From Prevotellaceae bacterium (GTDB lineage: Bacteria; Bacteroidota; Bacteroidia; Bacteroidales; Paludibacteraceae): a stretch of 64,000 nt of DNA. The translations under genes and the position numbers were made by a program. Position 1 is the first letter of the stretch; each line of letters starts with the position of its first letter. The notes beneath the pieces were generated by a model, which saw only the letters and a list, made by a program, of their open reading frames with translations, searched no databases and was not told the DNA's origin. The DNA lies in the NCBI GenBank assembly GCA_031271465.1, contig JAISVR010000008.1, positions 1-64,000 on the forward strand, in the 5' to 3' direction. Shown here piece after piece: positions 37,279 to 47,500 of the stretch.

Positions 37279-37920
37279 TTAGTCGTCTATTAATCCTAAT
37301 TGGGTATTTTCAATTGTTATCCACGATAATTTTTCGTTGTTGAGTATAAGTGCGAGGGCTTTTTCGGGGGGATTGCTGTGGTGATAGCGTAGTTCGCGGT
37401 AAAGGAAATCGAACTGTGTGCGTGAGAGTTTGATGTGGTTTTTGTTGTGGTAAAATTCGGCGTAATAACGATAGGCTTCTTCGGCATCGGGGGCGGACAG
37501 GAGCAGGGGGAGCAGTTTTTCGAGCTTGCTTACAAATGCGCGCCAAAAACCGAATTTTTCGTATACTGCCACCAGATATTCTTCCTGTGGAGAAAGAAAA
37601 ACAACTGCTATGCCTTGCTTTTTTAGTTCGGCAAGAGCAAATTCCACCAAGCGGCGCATGAATCCGCGCTTGCGTTGTTCGGGTGCTGTGCAAATGGCGT
37701 AGAGGTAGACGGCAGAATACGATTTTTCGTCCACTATAATTTGATAGGGAATAAGTTGCAGTGTAGCGACAATTGTGTTGTTTTCTTCGGCTACTAAACA
37801 GTGGTCGGCACGGTATCGGTTGTTGAAAAATCGTTGCCAAAACTTGTCGTTGTGGGCAAAGGTTTGCTGGGTGAGGGTTTGCACGGCAGGTTTGTCGTGC
37901 TCGGTGGCAAATCGAATCAT
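37279..37920 (-). CDS. GNAT family N-acetyltransferase
   Basis: The 213-residue product (ATG at 37920; the frame upstream offers only a TTG) has the GNAT fold. Residues of about 70-110 show the acetyl-CoA site (AVYLYAICTAPEQRKRGFMRRLVEFALAELKKQG region, with the basic QRKRG loop). The strand VVFLSPQEEYLVAVYEKFGF follows. The substrate is unknown. It is divergent from the Dabb gene with 216 bp between, and no partner gene points to a pathway. Confidence 0.85.
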   Translation of the reverse strand: MIRFATEHDKPAVQTLTQQTFAHNDKFWQRFFNNRYRADHCLVAEENNTIVATLQLIPYQIIVDEKSYSAVYLYAICTAPEQRKRGFMRRLVEFALAELKKQGIAVVFLSPQEEYLVAVYEKFGFWRAFVSKLEKLLPLLLSAPDAEEAYRYYAEFYHNKNHIKLSRTQFDFLYRELRYHHSNPPEKALALILNNEKLSWITIENTQLGLIDD

Positions 37921-38043
37921 TGGTATCAAAATAATTTAAAAGAAAACAAAACTACTGTTTTTTCGGATAAAAACGGTATTTTTGCAGGCTCATTTTTTTT
38001 GAGTAAAAAAACAATCGTTGATTATGCGATTGTGGGTTAAGCC

Positions 38044-38104
38044 TGCAATGACGAAGCAATTCATCTTTTGTGCTGGGATTGCTTCGTTTCTCGCAATGAT
38101 GAAA
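38044..38104. repeat. Fragment of the hairpin module
   Basis: AATGACGAAGCAATTCATC at 38047 and GATTGCTTCGTTTCTCGCAATGA at about 38077-38099 form the two arms of the ATTGCGAGGAACGAAGCAATC hairpin seen in the mobile elements. The outer termini are absent. It lies in the leader of the Dabb gene. Confidence 0.5.
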
Positions 38105-38136
38105 CTGTTTGCGATGAAATATTTAACCTCAAAAAT

Positions 38137-38442
38137 ATGGTAAAACACATTGTTATTTGGAAATTGAAGGAGTTTGCTTTGGGCAACGATAAAGCTGCTA
38201 ATGCGCTGCTGGTGAAAGAGAAATTGGAAAGTTTGAACGGAAAGATTCCCGGATTGCTTCGCCTGGAAGTGGGCATTGATTTCCTGCAGGCTGAAAGCAG
38301 TGGCGATATTGTGCTTTACAGCGAATTGGAGAACAGGGAGGCGTTGAGTGTTTATCAGGAGCATCCGCTGCACAAGGAGGCGGGCTTGTTTGTGCGCGAA
38401 GTGGTTTGCGGACGCAGTTCGGCGGACTTTGAAATAGGTTAA
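38137..38442 (+). CDS. Dabb family protein (stress-responsive A/B barrel)
   Basis: The 101-residue protein begins MVKHIVIWKLKEFALGNDK, the typical start of Dabb dimeric alpha/beta barrel proteins, and continues with KIPGLLRLEVGIDF and HPLHKEAGLFVREVV. The family includes stress proteins and some enzymes, so no reaction can be assigned. The ATG at 38137 was chosen because upstream codons are encoded by a repeat fragment. It is 43 bp before lysS. Confidence 0.88.
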   Translation: MVKHIVIWKLKEFALGNDKAANALLVKEKLESLNGKIPGLLRLEVGIDFLQAESSGDIVLYSELENREALSVYQEHPLHKEAGLFVREVVCGRSSADFEIG

Positions 38443-38485
38443 GAACTAAGAATTCATCTTTATAATTTTATAAATTTAAGAATAT

Positions 38486-40012
38486 ATGTCTGAACAATTA
38501 TCAGAACAGGAAATCTTGCGTCGCCAAAGCCTTGAGGCTTTGCGTGCGGCGGGTATTGAGCCTTATCCGGCAGCGGAATATCCGGTTACAGGCTTGTCGG
38601 CAGAAATAAAAGCCAATTTTTCCGACGATGCTCCGCGCCGCGAAGTTAGCATTGCAGGGCGAATTATGATGCGTCGCATTATGGGTAAGGCATCGTTTAT
38701 GGAACTGCAAGACAGCGAAGGGCGCATACAGGTGTATGTGAGCCGCGACGATATTGCCACCCCCGAGCAGCCGGAAATGTACAACACGGTGTTTAAAAAA
38801 TTGTTGGACATCGGCGATTTTGTAGGGATAAAAGGTTATGTGTTTCGTACACAAATGGGCGAAATCTCTGTTCATGCGCAGGAACTTACCGTGCTTAGCA
38901 AATCGCTTCGTCCGCTGCCGATTGTGAAATACAAAACCGATGAAGAGGGGAACAAGATTGCCTACGATGCTTTTGAGGATCCCGAGCAACGCTACCGTCA
39001 ACGCTATGTTGATTTGGTGGTAAACGAAGGTGTGAAGGATGTTTTTGTTAAGCGCACCAAGATATTTAATACTATGCGCAACTTTTTCAACGAGCACGGA
39101 TATATTGAAGTAGATACTCCTGTGTTGCAGTCTATTCCGGGTGGTGCTGCGGCTCGTCCGTTTATTACGCACCACAATGCGCTTGATATTGATTTGTATT
39201 TGCGTATTGCCAACGAGCTTTATCTTAAACGCCTTATTGTGGGTGGTTTTGAGGGTGTGTATGAGTTTTCGCGTAATTTCCGTAACGAGGGAATGGACAG
39301 GACGCATAATCCGGAGTTTACGGCAATGGAAATTTATGTGTCGTACAAGGATTATAACTGGATGATGAATTTCACCGAGGAAATGCTCGAACGGGTTGTT
39401 CTCGAAGTAAATGGTACGACTGAGGTTCCGGTGGGTGATAAGATTATCAGTTTTAAGCGACCGTTTAAACGCATTACGATGCTCGATTCTATTAAGGAGT
39501 TTACGGGTTTCGACTTGGCAGGGAAATCGGAAGAGGAAATCCGAGGGATTGCTCAAAAGCTTCATATTGAGGTGGATAATACCATGGGTAAAGGTAAATT
39601 GATTGATGAAATTTTCAGTGAGAAATGCGAGGGTAATTATATTCAGCCCACTTTTATTACGGATTATCCGATAGAGATGTCGCCTCTTTGCAAACGCCAC
39701 CGTTTGAACCCCGAACTTACCGAACGCTTTGAGCTGATGGTAAACGGTAAGGAACTTGCCAATGCTTACTCTGAGTTGAACGACCCGATTGACCAGCGTG
39801 CCCGCTTTGAAGAGCAGTTGCGGCTTCTGGAAAAAGGCGACGATGAGGCTATGTATATCGATCAGGATTTTCTTCGTGCGCTCGAATATGGAATGCCGCC
39901 CACTTCGGGTATGGGTATCGGTATGGACCGATTGGCAATGCTGCTGACTAACCGGCAGGCAATACAGGAAGTGTTGCTTTTCCCGCAAATGCGTCCCGAG
40001 AATTTGGCATAA
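38486..40012 (+). CDS. lysS: Lysyl-tRNA synthetase, class II
   Basis: The 508-residue enzyme attaches lysine to tRNA-Lys. The N-terminal OB-fold anticodon domain shows [23 protein letters not shown]-type sequence. Motif 1 is near [20 protein letters not shown], motif 2 is [20 protein letters not shown], and motif 3 is [15 protein letters not shown]. It leads a run with gpsA and pgi, an order that recurs in Bacteroidales genomes as far as I recall. Confidence 0.97.
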   Translation: MSEQLSEQEILRRQSLEALRAAGIEPYPAAEYPVTGLSAEIKANFSDDAPRREVSIAGRIMMRRIMGKASFMELQDSEGRIQVYVSRDDIATPEQPEMYNTVFKKLLDIGDFVGIKGYVFRTQMGEISVHAQELTVLSKSLRPLPIVKYKTDEEGNKIAYDAFEDPEQRYRQRYVDLVVNEGVKDVFVKRTKIFNTMRNFFNEHGYIEVDTPVLQSIPGGAAARPFITHHNALDIDLYLRIANELYLKRLIVGGFEGVYEFSRNFRNEGMDRTHNPEFTAMEIYVSYKDYNWMMNFTEEMLERVVLEVNGTTEVPVGDKIISFKRPFKRITMLDSIKEFTGFDLAGKSEEEIRGIAQKLHIEVDNTMGKGKLIDEIFSEKCEGNYIQPTFITDYPIEMSPLCKRHRLNPELTERFELMVNGKELANAYSELNDPIDQRARFEEQLRLLEKGDDEAMYIDQDFLRALEYGMPPTSGMGIGMDRLAMLLTNRQAIQEVLLFPQMRPENLA

Positions 40013-40111
40013 CAGATAATTTATGTACATTTGCGCGCCTGTTTGTTCTGTGCAACAGGACAATTAGCAGATTGAAACAGTCATTTAGTACAACAAAACA
40101 GACAAAGGAAT

Positions 40112-41107
40112 ATGAGTTTCCCCGGGAAAATTGCCATTATGGGCGGAGGTAGCTGGGCTACAGCTATAGCCAAAATGGTGCTCGTCAATGCCGACGAGAT
40201 AATATGGTATATGCGTCGCCCCGAACAGATAGCCGCCTTTAAGGAGAACGGACGAAATCCTTCGTATCTTACGGATGTAAATTTTGATACTTCTCGTATT
40301 TTTTTTACATCGAAGATAAACGAGGCGGTGGAAAAAGCTGACACGCTTATTTTTGCCACTCCATCGCCGTTTTTGAAAAGCCACCTCAAAAAATTGAGAG
40401 TGCCGCTGTATAATAAGTTTATCATCTCGGCTATTAAGGGTATTGTGCCCGACCAGAATATGATTCTCTCCGATTTCTTTCGCGAGGAATACGGAGTGCC
40501 CGAAGAAAATATTGCCGTGCTTGCCGGTCCGTGCCATGCCGAAGAGGTTGCGCTGGAACGCCTGGCGTACCTTACTTTTGCTTGTAAGGACCGCGAAAAA
40601 TACAAGCCGCTCGAAAAGATGTTTGCTTCACATTTTGTGCAGGTAAATGCTACCGACGATGTTAACGGAGTGGAATATGCTTCGGTGATGAAAAATATTG
40701 TTGCTATTGCTGTGGGTATTTGCCACGGGTTGAAATACGGCGACAATTTTCAGGCAGTGCTTGTAGCCAACTCTATTCAGGAAATAAACCGTTTTTGCAA
40801 TGCCGTGTATCCGCAGCCGCGCAATACCAGCGAATCGGCTTATTTGGGTGATTTATTGGTAACTTGCTATTCGAAATTCAGTCGCAACCGCTTGTTTGGT
40901 ACCATGGTAGGTAAAGGATATTCCGTAAAAGCGGCTCAAATGGAAATGGAAATGATTGCTGAAGGATATTATGCTACCAAATGTATTCACGAAATAAACG
41001 ACCGTTATCATGTAAACCTGCCGATAGTCGAAGCCGTGTACGACATACTTTACAACCGTGTATCGCCCGTTATCGCCATTCGCGAACTGACGGAAAAATT
41101 GAGGTAA
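40112..41107 (+). CDS. gpsA: Glycerol-3-phosphate dehydrogenase [NAD(P)+]
   Basis: GpsA reduces dihydroxyacetone phosphate to glycerol 3-phosphate for phospholipid synthesis. The dinucleotide site IMGGGSWATAIAKMV begins at residue 9. Further family marks are TLIFATPSPFLKSHL, the lysine segment ISAIKGI and the C-terminal GDLLVTCYSKFSRNRLFG. The 331 residues are normal. It lies 99 bp after lysS. Confidence 0.96.
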   Translation: MSFPGKIAIMGGGSWATAIAKMVLVNADEIIWYMRRPEQIAAFKENGRNPSYLTDVNFDTSRIFFTSKINEAVEKADTLIFATPSPFLKSHLKKLRVPLYNKFIISAIKGIVPDQNMILSDFFREEYGVPEENIAVLAGPCHAEEVALERLAYLTFACKDREKYKPLEKMFASHFVQVNATDDVNGVEYASVMKNIVAIAVGICHGLKYGDNFQAVLVANSIQEINRFCNAVYPQPRNTSESAYLGDLLVTCYSKFSRNRLFGTMVGKGYSVKAAQMEMEMIAEGYYATKCIHEINDRYHVNLPIVEAVYDILYNRVSPVIAIRELTEKLR

Positions 41108-41166
41108 TTATAAGATAGTCGCTAATAGTGATTAGTCTTCTTTTTCATTACTAAATTACAGTTTTT

Positions 41167-41799
41167 ATGAATGTTTTTTTGTATGTATTAGATACTCTTG
41201 CAGATTGGGAAATTTCTTTTCTGACTGCCGAAATCAACAGCGGAAGATATGTAAGAAGAGATATTGAAAAACCTAACATAATAAAAGTCGGCAACGATTT
41301 AGCTAAGATAACGACTATGGGTGGAATCGAAATTACTCCCGATGTTGATGTGGATAATATGAATTTGCAGGACGGGGATTTGGTTATATTGCCTGGCGCG
41401 CATACTTGGCAAAACGGGAAAAATCAGAAAATTATAGACAAAGTAAAAGAAAGCATCAATAAAAATATTGTAGTCGCCGCAATTTGCGGAGCAACATTTG
41501 CTTTGGCTGATAACGGAATATTGGACAATAAAAAGCATACAAGCAACGACAAGGATTTTCTAAAAATGATTTGTGCGAAATACAAAGGAGAAAATCTTTA
41601 TGAAGATAAACTCGTTGTTGTTGATGGAAATTTAATAACTGCCACCGGAATAGCACCGTTGGAATTTACATTTGAAGTGATTAAGAAAACAAATATCATG
41701 GAAAATGAAACCGTAACTGCCTGGTATAATTTATACAAAACACAAGAGCCGAAATACTTTTTTGAATTGATGAAATCGATAGGACAACACTTCGAATAA
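41167..41799 (+). CDS. DJ-1/PfpI family protein (class I glutamine amidotransferase-like)
   Basis: The 210-residue product has the DJ-1/PfpI fold. The nucleophile elbow AAICGATFAL places the reactive Cys at 107, preceded by LVILPGAHTW. Such proteins include deglycases, chaperones and proteases, so the activity is open. Its codons look more A/T-rich than those of gpsA and pgi on either side, which suggests a later insertion into the lysS-gpsA-pgi run. It starts 59 bp after gpsA. Confidence 0.85.
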   Translation: MNVFLYVLDTLADWEISFLTAEINSGRYVRRDIEKPNIIKVGNDLAKITTMGGIEITPDVDVDNMNLQDGDLVILPGAHTWQNGKNQKIIDKVKESINKNIVVAAICGATFALADNGILDNKKHTSNDKDFLKMICAKYKGENLYEDKLVVVDGNLITATGIAPLEFTFEVIKKTNIMENETVTAWYNLYKTQEPKYFFELMKSIGQHFE

Positions 41800-41861
41800 G
41801 CACAACCTGTTTATTTGCCCATCACTTTTCAGTTTTATAAACTATATAAATTCTTAGCATT

Positions 41862-43190
41862 ATGCAAAATATCTCTATTTCTATTGACAAAACATTGGAT
41901 TTTATATCGAAAGAGAGCGTTTTTTCGTACGAACAAAGGATAAAAGAACTTTCGCATTCGCTCGAAACGGGTACCGGTGCAGGCAACGATTTTTTGGGTT
42001 GGCTACATCTTCCGGGCAGTATTAGTGAAGCCGAATTTGCCGACATTGAAGCTACGGCTAAAACGCTTCGCGAGAAATGCGAAGTAGTAGTGGTGGCAGG
42101 TATCGGCGGAAGTTATCTCGGTGCGCGGGCGGTAATCGAATCGTTGGCAAACAGTTTTGAAGCCACTACGCCGCGCATTGTGTATGCAGGGAATAATATC
42201 GGCGAAGATTATCTTGCCGAACTTACCGAATATCTCGCCGATAAGCAATTTGGCATTATCAATATCTCCAAATCGGGCACTACGACCGAAACGGCTCTTG
42301 CTTTCCGCCTGCTTAAAACGCAACTCGAAATGCAGGTGGGCAAAGCCGAAGCTGCCTTGCGAATTGTGGCTATTACCGATGCCGAAAAAGGTGCGTTGCG
42401 CACATTGGCTACACAGGAAGGTTATAAAACTTTTGTGATTCCCGACAATGTTGGCGGACGATTTTCGGTGCTTACACCGGTAGGATTGTTGCCTGTTGCG
42501 GTGGCGGGTTTTGATATTCGTCAATTAGTGGCGGGAGCTGTAGCGATGGAAAAGCGGTGCGGCGAGGGAACTCCGTTTAAGGAAAATCCGGCAGCTGTGT
42601 ATGCTGCTACCCGTAACGAACTTTACCGCCGCGGCAAAAAAATAGAAATTCTTGCCAACTATAATCCCAAATTGCATTTTGTATCCGAATGGTGGAAACA
42701 ACTTTACGGTGAAAGCGAGGGTAAGGAAGGTAAGGGAATTTTCCCTGCTGCGGTCGATTTTACTACCGACCTCCACAGCATGGGGCAATGGATACAGGAC
42801 GGTGAACGCACGATTTTTGAAACGGTGATTTCGATAGCCGAAGCAAACAAGAAAATGCTTATCCCGATGGACAGTGAAAACCTTGACGGATTGAATTTTC
42901 TTGCCGGAAAACGCGTGGATGAGGTAAACAAAATGGCGGAACTTGGCACGCGGCTTGCACATATCGACGGTGGAGTGCCTAACCTGCAAATAGAGTTGCC
43001 GAAGCTCAACGAATATTACATCGGGCAGTTGCTTTATTTCTTTGAAATAGGTTGTGGAATAAGCGGTTATCTGTTGGGAGTAAATCCTTTTGACCAGCCC
43101 GGGGTTGAAGCCTACAAGAAAAACATGTTTGCCCTGCTCGGCAAACCGGGCTATGAAGCCGAATCGCGTGAAATAAGGAAAAGACTGTGA
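41862..43190 (+). CDS. pgi: Glucose-6-phosphate isomerase
   Basis: Pgi interconverts glucose 6-phosphate and fructose 6-phosphate. The 442-residue length is the short bacterial type. Signatures are [17 protein letters not shown], the phosphate-binding [30 protein letters not shown] and [16 protein letters not shown]. The C-terminal catalytic Lys is in [14 protein letters not shown]. The reading frame is intact. Confidence 0.97.
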   Translation: MQNISISIDKTLDFISKESVFSYEQRIKELSHSLETGTGAGNDFLGWLHLPGSISEAEFADIEATAKTLREKCEVVVVAGIGGSYLGARAVIESLANSFEATTPRIVYAGNNIGEDYLAELTEYLADKQFGIINISKSGTTTETALAFRLLKTQLEMQVGKAEAALRIVAITDAEKGALRTLATQEGYKTFVIPDNVGGRFSVLTPVGLLPVAVAGFDIRQLVAGAVAMEKRCGEGTPFKENPAAVYAATRNELYRRGKKIEILANYNPKLHFVSEWWKQLYGESEGKEGKGIFPAAVDFTTDLHSMGQWIQDGERTIFETVISIAEANKKMLIPMDSENLDGLNFLAGKRVDEVNKMAELGTRLAHIDGGVPNLQIELPKLNEYYIGQLLYFFEIGCGISGYLLGVNPFDQPGVEAYKKNMFALLGKPGYEAESREIRKRL

Positions 43191-43280
43191 AATTAAATTG
43201 ACGAAAGGGGAAAGTTATCATTAAACCTTTTCGCCACTAATTTGTCCAAGCAGCTTATAAATTTTACAAATTCTACAGTT

Positions 43281-43679
43281 ATGAAAAAAATTCTTGTATC
43301 TCTCGCGGCGTTGCTTGTATTTGGAGTCGTGCAAGCTCAAATCGAGACAAAAATTATCGGCAAATGGAAAGTTTCTGCCGTGGAATCGAGCAAAGACAGC
43401 AAACTGAATAACAAGGAAGAAAAACAGTTAAAATCGCTTCAAAAAGCTTCGCTGGAATTTCGTGCCGACGGACATGCTAAATTCAAACAAGTGCTTTCGG
43501 GCTTCCATATCCCCGACGGATATTGGCGTTACGAAAAAAATAAAGATGTAATCATTATCAGCGAATGGGACAATCGCAAGGTAGACCTTATGCGCTTGTG
43601 GTACGACGAAGAGGATGATGGTTCGCTGAAATTCTACATCGACGAAACTCCTTTTGTTATCTCTGTGATAAGAGAATAA
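43281..43679 (+). CDS. Small secreted lipocalin-like protein
   Basis: From the ATG at 43281 the 132-residue protein has a clean signal peptide (MKKILVSLAALLVFGVVQAQ). The mature part, with IIGKWKVSAVESSKD, ASLEFRADGHAKFKQ and YWRYEKNKDVIIISEWD, is arranged like the lipocalin-like domains common in Bacteroidota. There is no lipobox Cys. The function is unknown. It lies between pgi and ruvA with its own likely terminator after it. Confidence 0.75.
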   Translation: MKKILVSLAALLVFGVVQAQIETKIIGKWKVSAVESSKDSKLNNKEEKQLKSLQKASLEFRADGHAKFKQVLSGFHIPDGYWRYEKNKDVIIISEWDNRKVDLMRLWYDEEDDGSLKFYIDETPFVISVIRE

Positions 43680-43710
43680 TTCATTAGTAATGGCGTCCCA
43701 ACAACTAAGA

Positions 43711-43742
43711 ACCCAATACCGGATTTTCGGTGTTGGTTTTTT
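43711..43742 (+). terminator. Probable terminator after the secreted protein gene
   Basis: ACCCAATACCG at 43711-43721 pairs imperfectly with CGGTGTTGGT at 43728-43737, and a T run follows. It lies 32 bp after the stop codon. Confidence 0.5.
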
Positions 43743-43816
43743 ATTTACAACGAATCGATTGTTTGAATAAATCCCAAAAACAATTATTTAATCATAAAAA
43801 AACAAGTTTATTGTAA

Positions 43817-43848
43817 TTTGTTCGTTTTACAATAAAATATTACCTTTG
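43817..43848 (+). promoter_or_regulatory. ruvA-sprA promoter
   Basis: TTTG at 43817-43820 and TACCTTTG at 43841-43848, separated by 20 bp, fit the Bacteroidota consensus TTTG / TAnnTTTG very well. The ATG of ruvA is 24 bp downstream. An upstream TTG codon at 43846 lies inside the box and so cannot be the start. Confidence 0.75.
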
Positions 43849-43872
43849 ACGGCTCGAAATAACCTCATTTTT

Positions 43873-44463
43873 ATGATAGAATATATCAAAGGCGAAATTA
43901 TTGAACTGAGTCCCGCTCATGTAGTTGTAGAAACAGGCGGAATCGGCTATTTTATTAATATTACATTGCCTGTATATTCACAACTAACGGGAAAAAGCAA
44001 CAGTAAACTCTATATCTACGAAGCTATTCGCGAAGATGCTCATTTGTTGTATGGTTTTATTACCACTACGGAACGGGAATTATTTTTACATCTTTTATCG
44101 GTATCGGGCGTAGGTGCAAGCACAGCACGGATGATAATGTCGTCGCTCTCGGTAGCCGAAATTCGCGATATCATTCTTTCCGGCAACGCCGCAGCACTGA
44201 AATCGGTAAAAGGTATCGGCTTGAAAACCGCCGAGCGCATCATTGTCGATTTAAAATCTAAAATGTTAAAGATTGAAACCGAAGAAGGAGGAGGGGCGCA
44301 ACTTTTTGCAGCCGGAAACACGGTGAAAAACGAAGCTGTTTCGGCTCTCGAAATGCTTGGTTTCAATCGGCAGGCATCACAAAAAGCGGTAGATAAGATA
44401 TTACAAAATGAGCCTTCGAGCAAGGTAGAGCAGGTGATAAAACTGGCTCTGAAAATGATTTAA
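43873..44463 (+). CDS. ruvA: Holliday junction branch migration protein RuvA
   Basis: RuvA binds four-way junctions and recruits the RuvB motor in recombination repair. The 196-residue product has the N-terminal OB fold (MIEYIKGEIIELSPAHVVVE region) and two helix-hairpin-helix segments (LLSVSGVGASTARMI and LKSVKGIGLKTAERIIVDL). A C-terminal helical domain (AVSALEMLGFNRQASQKAV) contacts RuvB. The ruvA-sprA order is common in Bacteroidota. Confidence 0.96.
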   Translation: MIEYIKGEIIELSPAHVVVETGGIGYFINITLPVYSQLTGKSNSKLYIYEAIREDAHLLYGFITTTERELFLHLLSVSGVGASTARMIMSSLSVAEIRDIILSGNAAALKSVKGIGLKTAERIIVDLKSKMLKIETEEGGGAQLFAAGNTVKNEAVSALEMLGFNRQASQKAVDKILQNEPSSKVEQVIKLALKMI

Positions 44464-44517
44464 AAAAACAGAAAGGAATAAACGATATTGAATAAACGAA
44501 TACACGAAAAAAATTGC

Positions 44518-44571
44518 CTGTCATACCGGTTGTAGTGTTGTTTTTCGACTATGCTCGACATGACGAAATTT
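44518..44571. repeat. Short interspersed repeat upstream of sprA
   Basis: The segment runs from CCTGTCATACCGGTTG to CGACATGACGAAATTT and has the GTCAT ends of short bacterial interspersed repeats. It differs from the MITE-like family. It lies only 20 bp before the sprA start codon, which is a TTG. Confidence 0.35.
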
Positions 44572-44591
44572 GGAAACTTAAAATTTGAAAT

Positions 44592-47500
44592 TTGAAATTC
44601 GTTCAAAAAATATTCGTTTCGTTTGCGTTGGTGGTGCTGTTTGGCACAGCTTACGCGTTGGCATTTGTCAATCCGCAAATAGATGAAGCACCTTTTTCGG
44701 CACAAAACAATGCGCCGGAAAATACAAATACTTTCCCCGTAAAAAATCCACAACCCAATCGCTACGAAGACCTGAACAAACGCTATCCGATGGATGTGCC
44801 TAATCCTGATAATGTAACGGAAAGCGTAGATTACGACCCTTCTACAGGAGTGTATTTTTTCAAAACCAAAGTGGGCGACCAGGAAGTGGTTACGCCTATG
44901 TCGATGACTGAAGAGCAGTATCTCGACTACAGCATGAAAGAATCCATGCGCAACTATTGGCGTGAGAAAACTAAGGCTGAAAACGACGAAAATCGTAAGA
45001 AATCCTTTTCGCTCACCGATATGCAAATCAATATCGGCGGTGCCGACAAAGTATTCGGACCGGGCGGTGTGCAAATAAAAATGCAAGGCTCGGCGGAATT
45101 GATGTTCGGTTTCAAAACCAACAAGGTGCAAAATCCTACGCTGTCGGAACGCTTGCGTAACCCGCCGCCGATTTTCGATTTCAGCGAAAAAATACAACTT
45201 AATGTAAACGGTAAAGTAGGCGACCGCGTAAATTTCGGCATGAATTACAACACGGAAGCTTCGTTCGATTACGACCAATCGAAAATCAAGCTTGCTTATG
45301 AAGGCAAGGAAGACGATATTATAAAAAGAATTGAAGCGGGTAATGTGAGTATGCCGCTCAACAGTTCGTTGATAAAGGGAAGCGCTTCGCTCTTTGGTAT
45401 TAAAACCGAGTTGCAGTTCGGCAAGCTGAGTGTGGCTGCTATTTTGAGCCAACAGGAATCCGAATCGAAATCTATCAGTTTGAAAAATGGTGCGCAAACC
45501 ACCGATTTCCGTGTTGATGCCAGTGATTACGACGAAAACCGGCACTTTTTTCTTGCTACTTATTTTCGCGAGAACTACGAAAAATCAATGAGTCGCCTGC
45601 CTTATATCAACTCTTCGGTGCACATCAATCGTATTGAGGTGTGGATTACGAACAAGCGGGCAAATTACGACCAGTCGCGCAATATTCTCGGTTTTGTCGA
45701 TTTGGGCGAAACTGACGGATTGAATAATACCTTTTGGACTGTACAAAGTACACAGAAATATCCTTTTAACCGGGCAAATAACCTGTATGACGCAGTAGCT
45801 GCCCTGTTTCCCAACAATCTTCGTCCTATCGACAAATTAAACCAGACGATGGAAAATAACTTTGTTGGAAATGGTATTGACGGCGGAGAAGATTATGAAA
45901 CTCTCGAAAGTGCCCGAAAGCTCGACCCTTCGGAATATGTTCTCAATCCACAGCTGGGTTATATTTCGCTGCGCACACAGCTTAATGCCGACGATATTCT
46001 GGCGGTGGCTTATGAATACACGGTGAACGGAAAGACCTATCAAGTGGGTGAGTTTTCGACTGATGGTATTGAGTCTCCCAACGCCCTGCTGGTAAAAATG
46101 CTGAAAGGAAGTTCGCATTCGCCTGCATTGAAAAACAACTGGGATTTGATGATGAAGAATGTGTACGCGTTGGGTGGTGCACAGGTTCAACAGGAAGACT
46201 TCAAGCTCGAAGTGATGTATCAGAGCGATTCGTCGGGAGTGTATATCAACTATATGCCCGAAGGAAAAGTAAAAGACCAGTCGCTGCTCAAAGTGTTTAA
46301 GCTCGACAGGTTGAACCAGCTTCAACAATTGCGTCCCGACGGGGTGTTTGATTATGTGGACGGCTTTACTATTATTCCTTCTTCGGGACGGGTGATATTC
46401 CCCGTGCTTGAGCCTTTTGGTTCCGATCTTGCCGAAGCTCTCGGTGTATCGAACGGCGACCCGCTCTACGATAAATATGTATTTCAGGAGCTTTATACTG
46501 AAAGTAAAACGCAGGCAAAACAAATTACCGAAAAGAACAAGTTCGAACTGCGTGGCGAATACAAGGCAAGTTCCTCGTCCGAAATACGCCTCAACGCGCT
46601 GAATGTACCCAAAGGTTCGGTGTTTGTGCGGGCGGGCGGTATGCTGCTCACCGAAAATATCGACTATACGGTAGATTATACCATGGGTACTATTACCATT
46701 ATCAACGAAGCCATTTTAGAGTCGGGCGGCAATATTGATGTATCGATGGAAAGCCAAACCATGTTTAGCATGCAACGGAAATCGCTGACGGGTGTGCATT
46801 TGGAATACGAGTTCAATAAAAACCTGAGCGTTGGTTCTACGCTGATGCATTATTCCGAAAAGCCGCTTACTACGAAAGTGAATCTGGGCGACGAACCGAT
46901 GTCGAATACCATTTGGGGAGCAAATCTTTCGTATAAAAAAGAATCGCAGCTTATTACCAACTTGCTCGACAAGCTGCCCCTGCTCAATGTGAAAGCTCCT
47001 TCTCTTTTCACTTTCAATGGGGAGTTTGCCCAGCTTATACCCGGACATCCGAGCGTGGTAGGCAAACAGGGTATGGCGTATATCGATGATTTTGAATCGG
47101 CTAAATCGTCTATCAGCGTGTTGTCGCCTTACGCATGGTTTCTTGCAAGTACACCCGAGGGCACATTCCCCGAAGCGAAACTTATAGATGATGTGGCTTA
47201 CGGAAAAAATCGTGCGCTCTTTGCGTGGTATACTATTGACCCGCTGTTTACGCAAAATTCTACGATGACGCCATCGCATATCCGCAACGATAAAGAACAA
47301 TTGTCGGACAACCGTGTGCGCGAGATACGCGAGCAGGAAATCTTCCCCAACCGCGAAACCGTTGCAGGGCAGGTAAATACCATTTCGGTGTTGAACCTGT
47401 CGTATTATCCAAGCGAACGCGGACCTTACAACCTTGATGCTGAAAATATTAATCCGGACGGCTCGCTTCAAAACCCCGAAAAACGCTGGGGTGGTATGAT

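Noticed and set aside
40038-40059. Hairpin CCTGTT..AACAGG between lysS and gpsA as a terminator
   Set aside because: The stem is only 6 bp and no T run follows; gpsA is more likely co-transcribed.
38501-40063. 520-codon minus-strand frame
   Set aside because: It is antisense to lysS, which has all class II synthetase motifs; the long open frame is a codon-bias shadow.
44460-45545. 361-codon minus-strand frame, and similar ones within 45837-51887
   Set aside because: These lie opposite sprA, which is continuous and clearly conserved.
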